From: Saccharopolyspora montiporae
GTDB taxonomy: Bacteria > Actinomycetota > Actinomycetes > Mycobacteriales > Pseudonocardiaceae
DNA length: 55,579 nt
Direction: 5' to 3'
NCBI RefSeq assembly: GCF_015209505.1
Contig: NZ_JADEYC010000026.1
Location: 1 to 55,579 of the forward strand
The position numbers were made by a program, and so were the translations under genes. Shown here in pieces: positions 38,628-47,241 of the stretch. Each line of letters begins with the position of its first letter. Position 1 is the stretch's first letter. The notes below the pieces were generated by a model, which worked only from the letters and a program-made list of their open reading frames with translations, had not been told where the DNA came from and did not search any database.

Positions 38628-38662
38628 CGGCGCTGTCGGAGCACTCATTTCAGGGAGGAAAC

Positions 38663-39070
38663 ATGCGGCTGTTGTCGCGAATCCTCAGCCCGCGCCTGGA
38701 GGCGACCGCGCACTGCGACCTTCCGTGCGGCGTGTACGACCCCGCTCAGGCGCGGATCGAGGCTGAATCCGTCAAGGCGATTCAGGAGAAGTACCAGAAC
38801 AACGAGGACCCGGAGTTCCGCACTCGGGCGATCTTGATCGCCGGGGAGCGCTCTGACCTCGTCAAGCACCACCTGTGGGTGCTGTGGACGGACTACTTCA
38901 AGCCGCCGCACTTCGAGAAGTACCCGCAGCTGCACGAACTGGTCAACAAGGCCACCAAGGCAGCCGGTGCGACCGGCACGAAGGGCTCGATGGACCCGAA
39001 GACGGGCCAGGAGCTGCTGGATTACATCGCCGAGATCGACAAGATCTTCTGGGAGACCAAGAAGGGCTGA
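38663..39070 (+). CDS. sodN: Nickel superoxide dismutase precursor
   Basis: A 135-residue precursor. A 16-residue propeptide ends before HCDLPCGVYDP, the nickel hook; His17, Cys18 and Cys22 become His1, Cys2 and Cys6 of the mature enzyme. The rest (AEKEKY-like helices, HHLWVLWTDYFKP, CGHT-free C-terminus ending in WETKKG) matches the four-helix bundle. It disproportionates superoxide in the cytosol as a hexamer. Start ATG follows AGGGAGGA. Processing is by the divergent sodX product. A perfect terminator hairpin follows. Confidence 0.97.
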   Translation: MRLLSRILSPRLEATAHCDLPCGVYDPAQARIEAESVKAIQEKYQNNEDPEFRTRAILIAGERSDLVKHHLWVLWTDYFKPPHFEKYPQLHELVNKATKAAGATGTKGSMDPKTGQELLDYIAEIDKIFWETKKG

Positions 39071-39085
39071 TCTCGCAGCCGATTC

Positions 39086-39121
39086 GAAGCGCCGGCCGGT
39101 CGAAGCACCGGCCGGCGCTTC
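39086..39121 (+). terminator. Terminator after sodN
   Basis: GAAGCGCCGGCCGGT and ACCGGCCGGCGCTTC form a perfect 15-base stem with a 6-base loop, 15 bases after the sodN stop. Confidence 0.85.
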
Positions 39122-39208
39122 GCATGTCGTGCCGGGGATCCGCAGTGGACGGTGCACGAGGGACGCCACCACCCGGTCCGCCGCGGCGAAGGCGGCTAGG
39201 CTCGGTGC

Positions 39209-39811
39209 GTGGTACAGGACGGCGATGCGCACCACGTCTACATCCTCCGGCACGCGACCACCGAGTGGTCCCGGTCCGGCAAGCACACCAGCCGCACCGA
39301 TCTGCCGCTGACCGCCGAGGGCGAGCTCCGCGCCCGCCAGGCGGGGCAAACGTTGGCGGCGCTGCGCTCACCGGGCCCGGTGCTGGTCCTGGTCAGCCCG
39401 CTGCAGCGCGCCCAGCGCACGGCCGAGCTCGCCGGCCTGGCCGACTCGGAGCCCGAACCACTGCTGACCGAATGGGACTACGGCGACTACGAGGGCCTGA
39501 CCACCGCGGAGATCCGCGAGCAGGTTCCGGGGTGGACGGTGTGGGACGCCGGCTGCCCCGCGGGCGAGACCGTCGAGCAGATCACCGAGCGGACCGACCG
39601 GGTGCTCGACCGGGTGCGAACGACGGCCGCGGACGTCGTCCTGGTCGGACACGGTCACTTCAGCCGCGCGCTCATCGCTCGCTGGCTCGACCTACCGGTG
39701 CCGGCCGGGGCCCGGTTCGCGCTGGATCCCGGCGCGGTCAGCGTGCTCGGTCGGGAGCGTGCGGTCCCGCAGCTGACCCGGTCGAACATCCCACCCTGGC
39801 AGCAAGGCTGA
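39209..39811 (+). CDS. Histidine phosphatase family protein
   Basis: A 200-residue member of the phosphoglycerate-mutase-like superfamily. The phospho-His motif is YILRHATTEWS (about 11-21), with SPLQRAQRTAEL and the second active-site His in LVGHGHFSRAL. Such enzymes dephosphorylate sugar phosphates or acid phosphatase substrates; in Mycobacterium a close relative acts on glucosyl-3-phosphoglycerate. GTG start lies six bases after a TAGGCT box without a ribosome site, so leaderless. Confidence 0.9.
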   Translation: MVQDGDAHHVYILRHATTEWSRSGKHTSRTDLPLTAEGELRARQAGQTLAALRSPGPVLVLVSPLQRAQRTAELAGLADSEPEPLLTEWDYGDYEGLTTAEIREQVPGWTVWDAGCPAGETVEQITERTDRVLDRVRTTAADVVLVGHGHFSRALIARWLDLPVPAGARFALDPGAVSVLGRERAVPQLTRSNIPPWQQG

Positions 39812-39884
39812 GCTGCTCGGATGATGTGCTCCGCGCGGAGCCGTTCACCCGCCGGTGTCCGGTACCGCGAACCGGAGGTAACCC

Positions 39885-40352
39885 GTGATCCGCAGAGCGC
39901 ACCCGGCCGACGTGCCCGCCATGGTCGAGCTGGTGCACGAGCTCGCCGACTACGAGCGGGCCCCGGACGAGTGCGTGCTCACCACCGAGCAGCTGCACAC
40001 CGCCCTGTTCGGGCAGGCGCCCGCCCTGTTCGGCCACGTCGCCGACTCCGCAGCGGGAGTCGCCGGCCTGGCACTGTGGTTCCGCAACTTCTCCACCTGG
40101 GAAGGCGTGCACGGCATCTACCTGGAAGACCTGTACGTGCGCCCGCAGCAGCGCGGTGCCGGCCTGGGCGGAGCGCTACTGCGGGAGCTGGCGCAGGAGT
40201 GCGTGCGCCACGGCTATGCCCGGCTGGAGTGGTCGGTGCTGAACTGGAACCGGCCCGCGATCGACTTCTACGAGGCCGCCGGGGCGGTCGCGCTGGACGA
40301 GTGGACCGGTTACCGGCTCAGCGGCCCGGCGCTGACCGCGTTCGCCGCCTGA
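39885..40352 (+). CDS. GNAT acetyltransferase, spermidine/diamine acetyltransferase-like
   Basis: A 155-residue GNAT. Sequence order resembles eukaryotic SAT1/thialysine acetyltransferases: VELVHELADYERAPDE, ALWFRNFSTWEG, GIYLEDLYVRPQQRGAGLG (acetyl-CoA loop RGAGLG) and EWSVLNWNRPAIDFYEAAGA. In these families the enzyme acetylates polyamines or lysine analogues. The GTG start follows GGAGGT. A BpsA-like polyamine-family gene lies 7 kb away. Polyamine specificity is inference. Confidence 0.85.
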   Translation: MIRRAHPADVPAMVELVHELADYERAPDECVLTTEQLHTALFGQAPALFGHVADSAAGVAGLALWFRNFSTWEGVHGIYLEDLYVRPQQRGAGLGGALLRELAQECVRHGYARLEWSVLNWNRPAIDFYEAAGAVALDEWTGYRLSGPALTAFAA

Positions 40353-40360
40353 AACCCGGC

Positions 40361-40807
40361 TCAGCGCTCCGGAAGGTCGGCGTCCGGGGCCGCGATGGCG
40401 TGGAAGGACCACTTGCGCCCCTCCCGGTTGAACAGCAGCCACAGCACCAGGACGGCAGGGGCCGCGATCGCCAGGGCGATGGCCGGGGCGCCCGACGGGC
40501 CCATCGCGTACCAGGCGGCGCCGAGCAGCAGCAGCTGCAGCAGCAGCGACGGGGTGCGCGCCCAGTGCTTGCCGAAGCACAGACCGAGCCCCGCGGTCAG
40601 CACCGCGGCCGAGATCAGGGCGAACCAGCCGGCCTCGCCGTAGACGGAGGTGCGGTCCAGGGTGCCGACCGAACCGAGCTCCGGGGCGGTGCTGCGCACC
40701 AGCAAGGCGATCACGAACACGATTCCCGCCAGCGCTTGCAGCGAGGTCAGCAGGCCCGCGAGACGGATCGTGCGCGGGACTTCCGGGATCGACACGTCGG
40801 GTTCCAC
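40361..40807 (-). CDS. Hypothetical membrane protein
   Basis: About 148 residues with four predicted membrane helices: LAGLLTSLQALAGIVFVIAL, FALISAAVLTAGLGLCF, LLLQLLLLGAAWYAM and IALAIAAPAVLVLWLLF, then a basic tail WSFHAIAAPDADLPER. The pattern is common among actinobacterial integral membrane proteins of unknown function. Start is uncertain: GTG 40807 directly follows GGAAGG, GTG 40795 is better spaced. Convergent with the GNAT gene. Confidence 0.75.
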   Translation of the reverse strand: MEPDVSIPEVPRTIRLAGLLTSLQALAGIVFVIALLVRSTAPELGSVGTLDRTSVYGEAGWFALISAAVLTAGLGLCFGKHWARTPSLLLQLLLLGAAWYAMGPSGAPAIALAIAAPAVLVLWLLFNREGRKWSFHAIAAPDADLPER

Positions 40808-41272
40808 CCTTCCGGGGACAAGCGCCGGTGACTCTGCGTGAACACAATCGATGGTAATACCGCCCGAACGCCGCATGGTCGGCGCACCCGCGGGGGTCCA
40901 TGATCGTCCCATGGCTGGCACTGCGCTTCCGGGTCTCGGGGTACCCGCGCATCGCGCAGCGCGTCCGGCCGCCCCCGGCGGGCGGTGCCCTGCAGGTGCG
41001 TTCCGGGGTTGCGCACCTGGCACCGGCCGGGAACCCGCGGCGCGGGACGCGTCGGCGCACCTGCGGCGGGTGCCCCGACCACGTCCGCACGCCCGCGGCG
41101 GACGCGGCCCAGGCCGCAACGCACCCGACCCGGGAGGAGACCACCGGCGGAACTGACCGGACGAGCACCGCCACCGCGCGGGCAGTCCGTTGTCGGGCGG
41201 AGTGCACGAGGCACCGTCCGCACGGGCCGACCCGACACCGGACGGATCCGGCCCTGGCCTAGGCTGCGGGTT
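40808..41272. other. Intergenic region without recognised gene
   Basis: 465 bases between divergent genes. Open frames here have no family resemblance and unusual residue content. The only signal I see is TAGGCT at 41260-41265, seven bases before the lipid kinase GTG. Confidence 0.5.
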
Positions 41273-42199
41273 GTGCGCGCTGTCCTCGTCGTGAACCCGC
41301 AGGCGACCGCGACTTCCGCGGCCGGCCGGGACGTGCTGGCCCACGCGCTGGCCAGCGAACTCAAGCTGGACGTGGTGCAGACCGAACATGCCGGCCACGC
41401 CAGGGAGACGGCGCGGGCGGCGGCCGCCGAAGGCACCGACCTGGTGATCGCGCACGGCGGCGACGGGACGGTCAACGAAGTGGTCAACGGCCTGCTGTCC
41501 GTGACCGGCTGCGGCGACGCCTCGATGCCGGTGCTGGGCGTGGTGCCCGGCGGTTCGGCCAACGTGTTCGCCCGCGCGCTGGGCTTGCCGCGCGACCCGG
41601 TCGAGGCCACGCACCGGCTGCTGCGCGCGGTGGAGACCGGCGGCACCCGCTGGGTGGGCCTGGGCAAGGCCGACGAGCGCTGGTTCACGTTCAACGCGGG
41701 CGTCGGTTGGGACGCCGACGTGGTCGCCGCCGTCGAGGAGCTGCGCGCCGAGGGCCGCGCAGTGACCCCAGCGCTGTACGCACGCACGGCGCTGGGCTGC
41801 TACTTCCGGCTGGCCCGGCGGGAGCCGCGGTTGTCGGTGCAGGTCGGCGACGAGGAACCGGTACCCGACCTGCACACCCTGTTCGTCTCGAACACCGACC
41901 CGTGGACCTACCTGGGGTCGCGCCCGGTGCGGATGTCACCGGAAACGGGTTTCGATACCGGCCTGGGAATGCTGGCGCTGCGTAGCATGAACGTTTACGC
42001 TGTGCTGCGGCAGGTCGGCGCGATGCTGCACGGTAGAGCGACGCCACAGGGGAAAACCCTGTTCACGCGTGCGGACGTGGGGCATCTCCGCGTAGCCTGT
42101 ACGGAGCCGTTGCGCCTGCAGGTCGACGGCGACAGCCTGGGTGAGCGTTCCGCGGTGGAGTTCTCCGCCGTGCCGGACGCCCTGCGTGTCGCTGTATAA
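41273..42199 (+). CDS. Diacylglycerol/lipid kinase family protein
   Basis: A 308-residue YegS/DagK-like kinase. The nucleotide motif VIAHGGDGTVNEVVNGLL (about 59-76) and VVPGGSANVFARALGLP are diagnostic, and the C-terminal domain ends in LQVDGDSLG. It phosphorylates diacylglycerol or a related lipid. The GTG start lacks a ribosome site but has TAGGCT seven bases upstream. In M. tuberculosis a gene of similar type lies before whiB1, and here whiB1 follows on the same strand. Confidence 0.92.
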   Translation: MRAVLVVNPQATATSAAGRDVLAHALASELKLDVVQTEHAGHARETARAAAAEGTDLVIAHGGDGTVNEVVNGLLSVTGCGDASMPVLGVVPGGSANVFARALGLPRDPVEATHRLLRAVETGGTRWVGLGKADERWFTFNAGVGWDADVVAAVEELRAEGRAVTPALYARTALGCYFRLARREPRLSVQVGDEEPVPDLHTLFVSNTDPWTYLGSRPVRMSPETGFDTGLGMLALRSMNVYAVLRQVGAMLHGRATPQGKTLFTRADVGHLRVACTEPLRLQVDGDSLGERSAVEFSAVPDALRVAV

Positions 42200-42347
42200 C
42201 CTTCTCGTAACGGGTCAGTGTAGTCGCTGCTTCGCGACCCCCGTCGGCGGGTGGCGTCAACACAACAAACCCCTGGTCAAGCCTCGTCGATCTTTCAGGT
42301 GAGTTCGCTCACCGCTCTAGATCGATCTCTTGACTTTGCGGCTGTTC

Positions 42348-42390
42348 GTGAAAGCATTCACAAGCACACGGACTCCGTGAAAGCATTCAC
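42348..42390 (+). promoter_or_regulatory. Two CRP-like sites upstream of whiB1
   Basis: Two identical palindromes, CGTGAAAGCATTCACAA, at 42347-42363 and 42376-42392 match the CRP pattern NGTGA-N6-TCACN. They lie 29 bases apart and 59-100 bases before the whiB1 ATG. In M. tuberculosis whiB1 is controlled by the cAMP receptor protein through two sites. TTGACT at 42330-42335 may be a -35. Confidence 0.7.
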
Positions 42391-42448
42391 AAACCCCGAA
42401 CGAACGACCACGGCGCGTGTTGGCGCGCCTAGCGAGGAGCAAGGAACG

Positions 42449-42706
42449 ATGGACTGGCGCCACCGTGCGGTATGCCGCGACGAGGACCCGGAACTGTTCT
42501 TCCCCGTTGGGAACAGCGGTCCTGCGCTGCTGCAGATCGCCGAGGCGAAAGCCGTTTGCCGCCGCTGCCCGGTCGCCTCGGAGTGCCTGGCCTGGGCATT
42601 GGAGAGCGGCCAGGACGCCGGTGTCTGGGGCGGTATGAGCGAGGACGAGCGGCGCGCGCTCAAGCGGCGCAACGCCCGCACCCGGGCGGCCCGCAGCAAC
42701 GCATGA
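42449..42706 (+). CDS. whiB1: WhiB1-type iron-sulfur transcription factor
   Basis: An 85-residue WhiB protein with the four cluster Cys at 9, 37, 40 and 46, the GVWGG turn (about 59-63) and the basic tail ERRALKRRNART. Sequence agrees closely with WhiB1 of mycobacteria: MDWRHRAVCRDEDPELFFP. The [4Fe-4S] protein binds the primary sigma factor and reacts with nitric oxide; it is essential in mycobacteria. Start ATG follows GAGGAGCAAGGA. Probable CRP control from the twin palindromes upstream. Its neighbour pdtaS is also conserved. Confidence 0.96.
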   Translation: MDWRHRAVCRDEDPELFFPVGNSGPALLQIAEAKAVCRRCPVASECLAWALESGQDAGVWGGMSEDERRALKRRNARTRAARSNA

Positions 42707-42731
42707 GGCACGCCCCCCGCTGAAAGCGCAC

Positions 42732-42765
42732 CGGGTCGGCCGGTACCCCACCGGCGACCGACCCG
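42732..42765 (+). terminator. Terminator after whiB1
   Basis: CGGGTCGGCCGGT pairs with ACCGGC and CGACCCG, with a three-base bulge and a five-base loop, then CCGTTTT. It lies 26 bases after the whiB1 stop. The rest of the 286-base gap to pdtaS shows no gene. Confidence 0.65.
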
Positions 42766-42992
42766 CCGTTTTCGCCCCGGCGGCAGTAACGGCTACCGCA
42801 CAGCGAAACCCGCAAACCCCGACGAGAACCCAGGCTGATCAGCGTTGATGTCGGCGAATCCGGTGCAACCACCATCCCCGTGGGCGGCCACCGGACACCG
42901 ACCGGATCGGCCCCGGCACGCCCACCCCGATGTGGCGCGCCACGGATATCGACGCACGCAGCGCAGCCCCGGCAGTACCGGCCCCGCCCTGC

Positions 42993-44486
42993 TCAGCGCC
43001 GGTACTTGAGCGGAACCCGGAGCACAGCTTCGGTTCCGCTCTGCCGGCCGCGGCTGCGCAAGCTCAACGACCCTCGCAGTTCGGATTCGACGAGGGTCCG
43101 CACGATCTGCAGGCCGAGGCGTTCGGTGCGCTCCAAGGAAAAACCCTTCGGCAGGCCGCGACCGTCGTCGGAGATGACGACGTCCAGCCAGCGCGCCGAA
43201 CGCTCCGCCTGCACCACTACCTCACCGCCCTGGCCCTCCTTGAACGCGTGCTCCAACGCGTTCTGCACCAGCTCGGTCAGCACCATGACCAGCGGAGTCG
43301 CCAACTCGGCCGAGACCACGCCGAACCGGCCGTCCCGGCGGACCTTCACCCCGGTCTCCGCCGTGGCCACATCGCTCATCATCGGGATCACCCGGTCGAC
43401 CACGTCGTCCAGGTCCACCCGCTCGTCGACCGACATCGACAACGTCTCGTGCACCAGCGCGATCGAGGTCACTCGGCGCACCGATTCGTTCAGCGCCAGA
43501 CCGGCCTCGTTGTTCCCGGTCCGCCGGGCCTGGAGCCGCAGCAGCGCCGCGACCGTCTGCAGGTTGTTCTTGACCCGGTGGTGGATCTCCCGGATGGTGG
43601 CGTCCTTGGACATCAGCGCGCGATCACGCCGCTTGACCTCGGTGACGTCGCGCACCAGTGCCAGCGCACCAGCCGGTTGACCGCGCGGCTGCAGCGGTAG
43701 CGCCCGGAACAGCACCGTCGCGCCCCGGGCCTCGGCCTCGATGCGCATGCTGGGCTGGCCGCCGAGCGCGCCCCGGATCCGCTGGGACACCTCGTCCGCG
43801 TCGAACGGGTCGTTGAGCAGCGACCGGGTCAGCGGGGCCAGCTGGGTGCCCACCAGATCCGCGGCATGGCCCATCCGGTGGTAGGCGGACAACGCGTTCG
43901 GGCTGGCGAACACGACCGTCCCGGAACTGTCCAACCGGACCAGGCCGTCCCCGACACGCGGGCTGGTGTGCACATCGGCCGCCGGTTCCGCGGTGGGGAA
44001 CGTGCCGTCGGCGACCATCTGGCACAGGTCCGCCGCACTGCCCAGGTAGGAGATCTCCAGCGGGGAAGGCACCCGCGGCACCGCGAGGTTGGTGTCCCGG
44101 CTGAGCACCGCGACCACCTCGTCGCCCAACCGGACCGGGATCGTCTCCCGCCGCACGGGCACGCCCAGGTGCCAGCGCGGGTCCTCCTCGCGGCAGATCC
44201 GCAGCTCCAGCGCCGCGCGGCGCAGCTGCGGATGATCTTCCTGGGTGACTTCGCTGCCCACCACGTCCTCCGGGTGCGCGGTGGGCGCGGTCGTGGGCCT
44301 GGCCTGGGCCACGCACAGGAACCGGTTCTCCGGGGCCTCCGCCGGTCCGGTCGGCACCCACAGCAGGAAATCCGCGAACGAGAGATCGGACAACAGCTGC
44401 CACTCGGCCACCACGAGCTGCAGGTGGTCGGCGGCCGCACCGGACAACCCGGTGTGCTCGGCCAGCAGATCGCTCAACGTGGACAA
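42993..44486 (-). CDS. pdtaS: PdtaS-like cytosolic sensor histidine kinase
   Basis: A 497-residue kinase: GAF-like domain (about 10-165), PAS domain (175-285), then HisKA_2 dimerisation with EIHHRVKNNLQTVAALLRL (phospho-His 302 or 303) and an HATPase domain (MVLTELVQNALEHAF, DDGRGLPKGFSLE, LGLQIVRTLV). This matches mycobacterial PdtaS, which signals to the antiterminator PdtaR and senses nitric oxide/copper. The TTG start, after GGAGAGG, fits the MSTLSDLLAEH N-terminus of relatives. Convergent with whiB1 as in M. tuberculosis. PdtaR is not in the window. Confidence 0.93.
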   Translation of the reverse strand: MSTLSDLLAEHTGLSGAAADHLQLVVAEWQLLSDLSFADFLLWVPTGPAEAPENRFLCVAQARPTTAPTAHPEDVVGSEVTQEDHPQLRRAALELRICREEDPRWHLGVPVRRETIPVRLGDEVVAVLSRDTNLAVPRVPSPLEISYLGSAADLCQMVADGTFPTAEPAADVHTSPRVGDGLVRLDSSGTVVFASPNALSAYHRMGHAADLVGTQLAPLTRSLLNDPFDADEVSQRIRGALGGQPSMRIEAEARGATVLFRALPLQPRGQPAGALALVRDVTEVKRRDRALMSKDATIREIHHRVKNNLQTVAALLRLQARRTGNNEAGLALNESVRRVTSIALVHETLSMSVDERVDLDDVVDRVIPMMSDVATAETGVKVRRDGRFGVVSAELATPLVMVLTELVQNALEHAFKEGQGGEVVVQAERSARWLDVVISDDGRGLPKGFSLERTERLGLQIVRTLVESELRGSLSLRSRGRQSGTEAVLRVPLKYRR

Positions 44487-44538
44487 GGTCCACCTCTCCG
44501 GTCGTCACGCCCACCCGCGGGGTGGCCGCGGTCGGGGC

Positions 44539-44754
44539 TCATTCGACGGTGGCGATCAGGTCGCCTTCCTGGACGACGTCACCGGCTTGGACGCCGACCT
44601 GCGCGACCGTGCCGGAGACCTCGCTGAGCACCGGGATCTCCATCTTCATGGATTCCAGCAGCACCAGCGCATCACCGTCGCCCACCCGATCGCCCGCGGT
44701 GACCGACACCGACATCACGTTGGCGACCATCTCGGCCCGGATCTCCTCGGCCAT
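44539..44754 (-). CDS. Biotin/lipoyl attachment domain protein (TB7.3-like)
   Basis: A 71-residue single-domain biotinyl carrier. The modified Lys37 lies in ESMKMEI. No carboxylase domains are attached. In mycobacteria the equivalent gene (Rv3221c) also sits beside pdtaS. Start ATG is eight bases after AGGAGGGG. It ends 53 bases before pdtaS on the same strand. Partner enzyme unknown. Confidence 0.93.
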   Translation of the reverse strand: MAEEIRAEMVANVMSVSVTAGDRVGDGDALVLLESMKMEIPVLSEVSGTVAQVGVQAGDVVQEGDLIATVE

Positions 44755-44941
44755 GGCACTCCCCTCCTCATCGGGCCCGTCGGCGCGGGCGGCGGGCCCG
44801 ATGAACAGGAAACCACGAGCGGAACCACCCAACGGCACCAGGTCGCCGACATGGCAGACTGAAGTCCGGAATACCAGCCCGAACGCAGCCGCCACGCGGC
44901 GCAGCGGGTCCTGGTCCGCCGCCGATGCCGAGGGAGGCCCC

Positions 44942-45016
44942 ATGGGTAAGCGCGCCCGCAAGAAGAAGGACCGCAAGAAGAACAAGGCCAACCACGGCAA
45001 GCGTCCGCTTTCGTGA
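44942..45016 (+). CDS. Ribosomal protein bL37
   Basis: A 24-residue, very basic protein: MGKRARKKKDRKKNKANHGK then RPLS. It matches the actinobacterial large-subunit protein bL37, first seen in Mycobacterium ribosome structures and easily missed in annotation. GGAGG lies four bases before the ATG. A perfect hairpin follows its stop. Convergent with rshA. Confidence 0.88.
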   Translation: MGKRARKKKDRKKNKANHGKRPLS

Positions 45017-45042
45017 GCCGCGGTCGAGCCGCTCCGAACACG

Positions 45043-45075
45043 CGAAAGCCCCGGACTCGGAGTCCGGGGCTTTCG
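45043..45075. terminator. Bidirectional terminator, bL37/rshA
   Basis: CGAAAGCCCCGGACT and AGTCCGGGGCTTTCG form a perfect 15-base stem with a 3-base loop. Runs of T (on each strand) in the outer stem suit termination from both sides. Confidence 0.85.
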
Positions 45076-45094
45076 TGCGTTCGCGGCGGGCTCG

Positions 45095-45424
45095 TCACTC
45101 GCTGACGTACTTGGTGCGCACCTCCACCGAAGTGCCCTCCGGCCCGCTCTCCACGGTCACTTCGGCGCGCTGCAGCATGGCGTCCCGGATGGACGCGCGG
45201 AGCCGGTCGCGCAGCTCCACCGGGGCGTGCTCCCCGCTGCACTTGCGGTGCAGCAGTGCCTTGATGTGCTCCTCGATGCCGAACTGCTCCAGACAGCTCC
45301 CGCACCCGTCGAGGTGTTCCTGCACGAGCGCGCGGCGCTGCTGGTCGCACTCGTTGTCCAGGAACAACCACACCTCGGCGAGCACTTCCTCGCAGGAGGT
45401 CCAGTCGTTCTCGCAGCCGCTCAT
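45095..45424 (-). CDS. rshA: Zinc anti-sigma factor RshA/RsrA
   Basis: A 109-residue redox-sensing anti-sigma factor. Cys11, His37, Cys41 and Cys44 (HLDGCGSC) match the zinc ligands of RsrA exactly in number; disulfide formation releases the sigma factor. Its ATG overlaps the stop of sigH (ATGA), so the pair is co-translated. The C-terminal tail ends in VRTKYVSE. In mycobacteria PknB phosphorylation also tunes this pair; not readable here. Confidence 0.95.
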   Translation of the reverse strand: MSGCENDWTSCEEVLAEVWLFLDNECDQQRRALVQEHLDGCGSCLEQFGIEEHIKALLHRKCSGEHAPVELRDRLRASIRDAMLQRAEVTVESGPEGTSVEVRTKYVSE

Positions 45425-46131
45425 GAGGTGCTCACCTCCCGCTTGTTCTCCCGCAGGAAACCGCGGTCGCGGGCGACGCCGTTGAGCATGTCGCGCAGCT
45501 GCCTGCGCCCGCGGTGCAGCCGGGACATCACGGTGCCGATCGGCGTCCCCATGATCTCGGCGATCTCCTTGTAGGCGAAGCCCTCCACGTCGGCCAGGTA
45601 GACGACCATCCGGAACTCTTCGGCCAACTGCTGCAGCGCGTTCTTGACGTCGGTGTCCGGCAGCCTGTCCAGCGCCTCCACCTCGGCCGAGCGCAGACCG
45701 CCGGAGGTGTGGTTCTCCGCCTGGGCCAGCTGCCAGTCGGCGATCTCGTCGGTGGGCTGCTGCTGCGGCTGCCGCTGGCGCTTGCGGTAGCCGTTGATGT
45801 AGGTGTTGGTCAGGATCCGGTAGAGCCACGCCTTGAGGTTCGTGCCCTGCTTGAACGTCTTGAAGGCCGAGTACGCCTTGAGATAGGTCTCCTGGACGAG
45901 GTCCTCGGCGTCCTGCGCGTTGCGCGTCATCCGCAGCGCCGCGCCGTACAACTGGTCCAGCAGCGGCATGGCGTCGCGCTCGAAGCGCGCCGCGCGCTGC
46001 TCTTCGGTCTCCTCCTCCTGGGGCGGAACCGCTTCGGCCGAGGTGCTGTCGGCCTGCTCGTCGACGGCACCTGACTGGGCAGCAGTCCCGGCCGGCCCGG
46101 AGGTGTCCGGCTGCTGTGGGGTGCTTGGCAC
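45421..46131 (-). CDS. sigH: ECF sigma factor SigH/SigR (thiol-oxidative stress)
   Basis: About 236 residues. Regions 2 ([40 protein letters not shown]) and 4 ([38 protein letters not shown]) match SigH/SigR. It directs thioredoxin, mycothiol and protease genes after thiol oxidation or heat. The GTG start follows AAAGGAG; ATG 46182 with a weaker AGGA is the alternative and adds 17 residues. The N-terminal 45 residues are acidic and low-complexity. A SigH-type promoter upstream suggests autoregulation. Confidence 0.93.
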   Translation of the reverse strand: MPSTPQQPDTSGPAGTAAQSGAVDEQADSTSAEAVPPQEEETEEQRAARFERDAMPLLDQLYGAALRMTRNAQDAEDLVQETYLKAYSAFKTFKQGTNLKAWLYRILTNTYINGYRKRQRQPQQQPTDEIADWQLAQAENHTSGGLRSAEVEALDRLPDTDVKNALQQLAEEFRMVVYLADVEGFAYKEIAEIMGTPIGTVMSRLHRGRRQLRDMLNGVARDRGFLRENKREVSTS

Positions 46132-46495
46132 CGGGCTCCTTTCCCGTCGCCTCGGTGAGGTGACATCGGGCGACGAACCCATGCTGTCCTGCGCATGGTC
46201 CGACTCCGAGGGTACCCGCGTCCGTCCGCAGTCACCGGCCGCCGGGCGCGCAGCCGCACCGTGGCGGTCCAGCAGGCATGTGTTCCTCGAATCCGCAGTC
46301 ACACCGGGAACAACACGATCACCGCACGACGTATTCCAGCCCGCACGCGGCGCGCACGTCGCCCGGGCCGGAGGGGCCGGGAGAGGGCCCGCATGACGCG
46401 GACGGGCCGCCCTCCCGCCGGGCCGGTCCGGGGAGGGCGTCCCGGCCCGGTGGGCGCCGCGCGGTACGCGCCGCCCGCCCCGCAGGTGGATCCGC
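46132..46495 (-). promoter_or_regulatory. sigH leader with SigH-type promoter
   Basis: On the minus strand GGAAT (46337-46333) and GTT (46314-46312) are separated by 18 bases, the SigR/SigH consensus GGAAT-N18-GTT. The start site would be near 46306. The remainder of this 364-base gap shows no gene. Confidence 0.75.
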
Positions 46496-47119
46496 TCACC
46501 TGCGACAGGTGGTCATGGCCTGCGCATCCGCCGGGCGGCGGGACCGGGGTCGGTCGCGGCCGGGGTGGACTGCCGGGCGCCGTTCGCACCGGGCGTACGC
46601 GGCGCGCAGCCCGTTGCGGGCCCGGTAGGCCAACGCGGACACCCCGGCGGCCGACATGCCGGTGGTCTCGGCCACCGCACCGGTGCTCACACCTTCCACT
46701 TCCAGCCACCACAGCACGGCTTGCCACCGCTTGGGCAGCGCCCCGAACGCGTCGCCCACCTCGGCGCGGTCGATGCGCCGCACGACCGGGTCGGTGAACG
46801 GCACGACCATGGACGGGTGCGGCACGGCGGTCATGTCCGCCACCAACCGGTAGCGATCCTGCTGTCGGCAGGTGTCGGCGGCCAGGTTGCGCATCGTCGT
46901 GTTGAGGTAGGCGCGGAAGTGCAGCACGCGACGCCGCCGCAGCGCCCCCAGCAGCCGGCTGAACGCCTCCGACACCAGGTCCTCCGGGTCGGTGGGCGGG
47001 ACGGCCAGCGTGGCGGCGAGCCTGCGGGCCGCGTGCACGTGCCGGTCGTAGAGCAGGGCGAACGCGGCATCGGAGCCGCCGTGGACCCGTTCTGCCAGTT
47101 CCTCGTCGGCGCCGGGCAA
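46496..47119 (-). CDS. ECF-type sigma factor
   Basis: A 207-residue sigma factor with region 2 ([49 protein letters not shown]) and region 4 ([39 protein letters not shown]), then a basic disordered tail. No anti-sigma gene adjoins it; the nearest anti-sigma belongs to SigH. TTG start preceded by a G-run (TGGGGGGGAACG). Regulon unknown. Confidence 0.87.
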   Translation of the reverse strand: MPGADEELAERVHGGSDAAFALLYDRHVHAARRLAATLAVPPTDPEDLVSEAFSRLLGALRRRRVLHFRAYLNTTMRNLAADTCRQQDRYRLVADMTAVPHPSMVVPFTDPVVRRIDRAEVGDAFGALPKRWQAVLWWLEVEGVSTGAVAETTGMSAAGVSALAYRARNGLRAAYARCERRPAVHPGRDRPRSRRPADAQAMTTCRR

Positions 47120-47241
47120 CGTTCCCCCCCAGTTCGTGAGCGGCTTTCACCTACGCCCGTCATCCTGCGCCCGGGGCGAGCAGCGCACAACGAGCTGCTT
47201 TTCAGATGGTGAACGCACGCGCCACCTGGGAAAACGATGAT

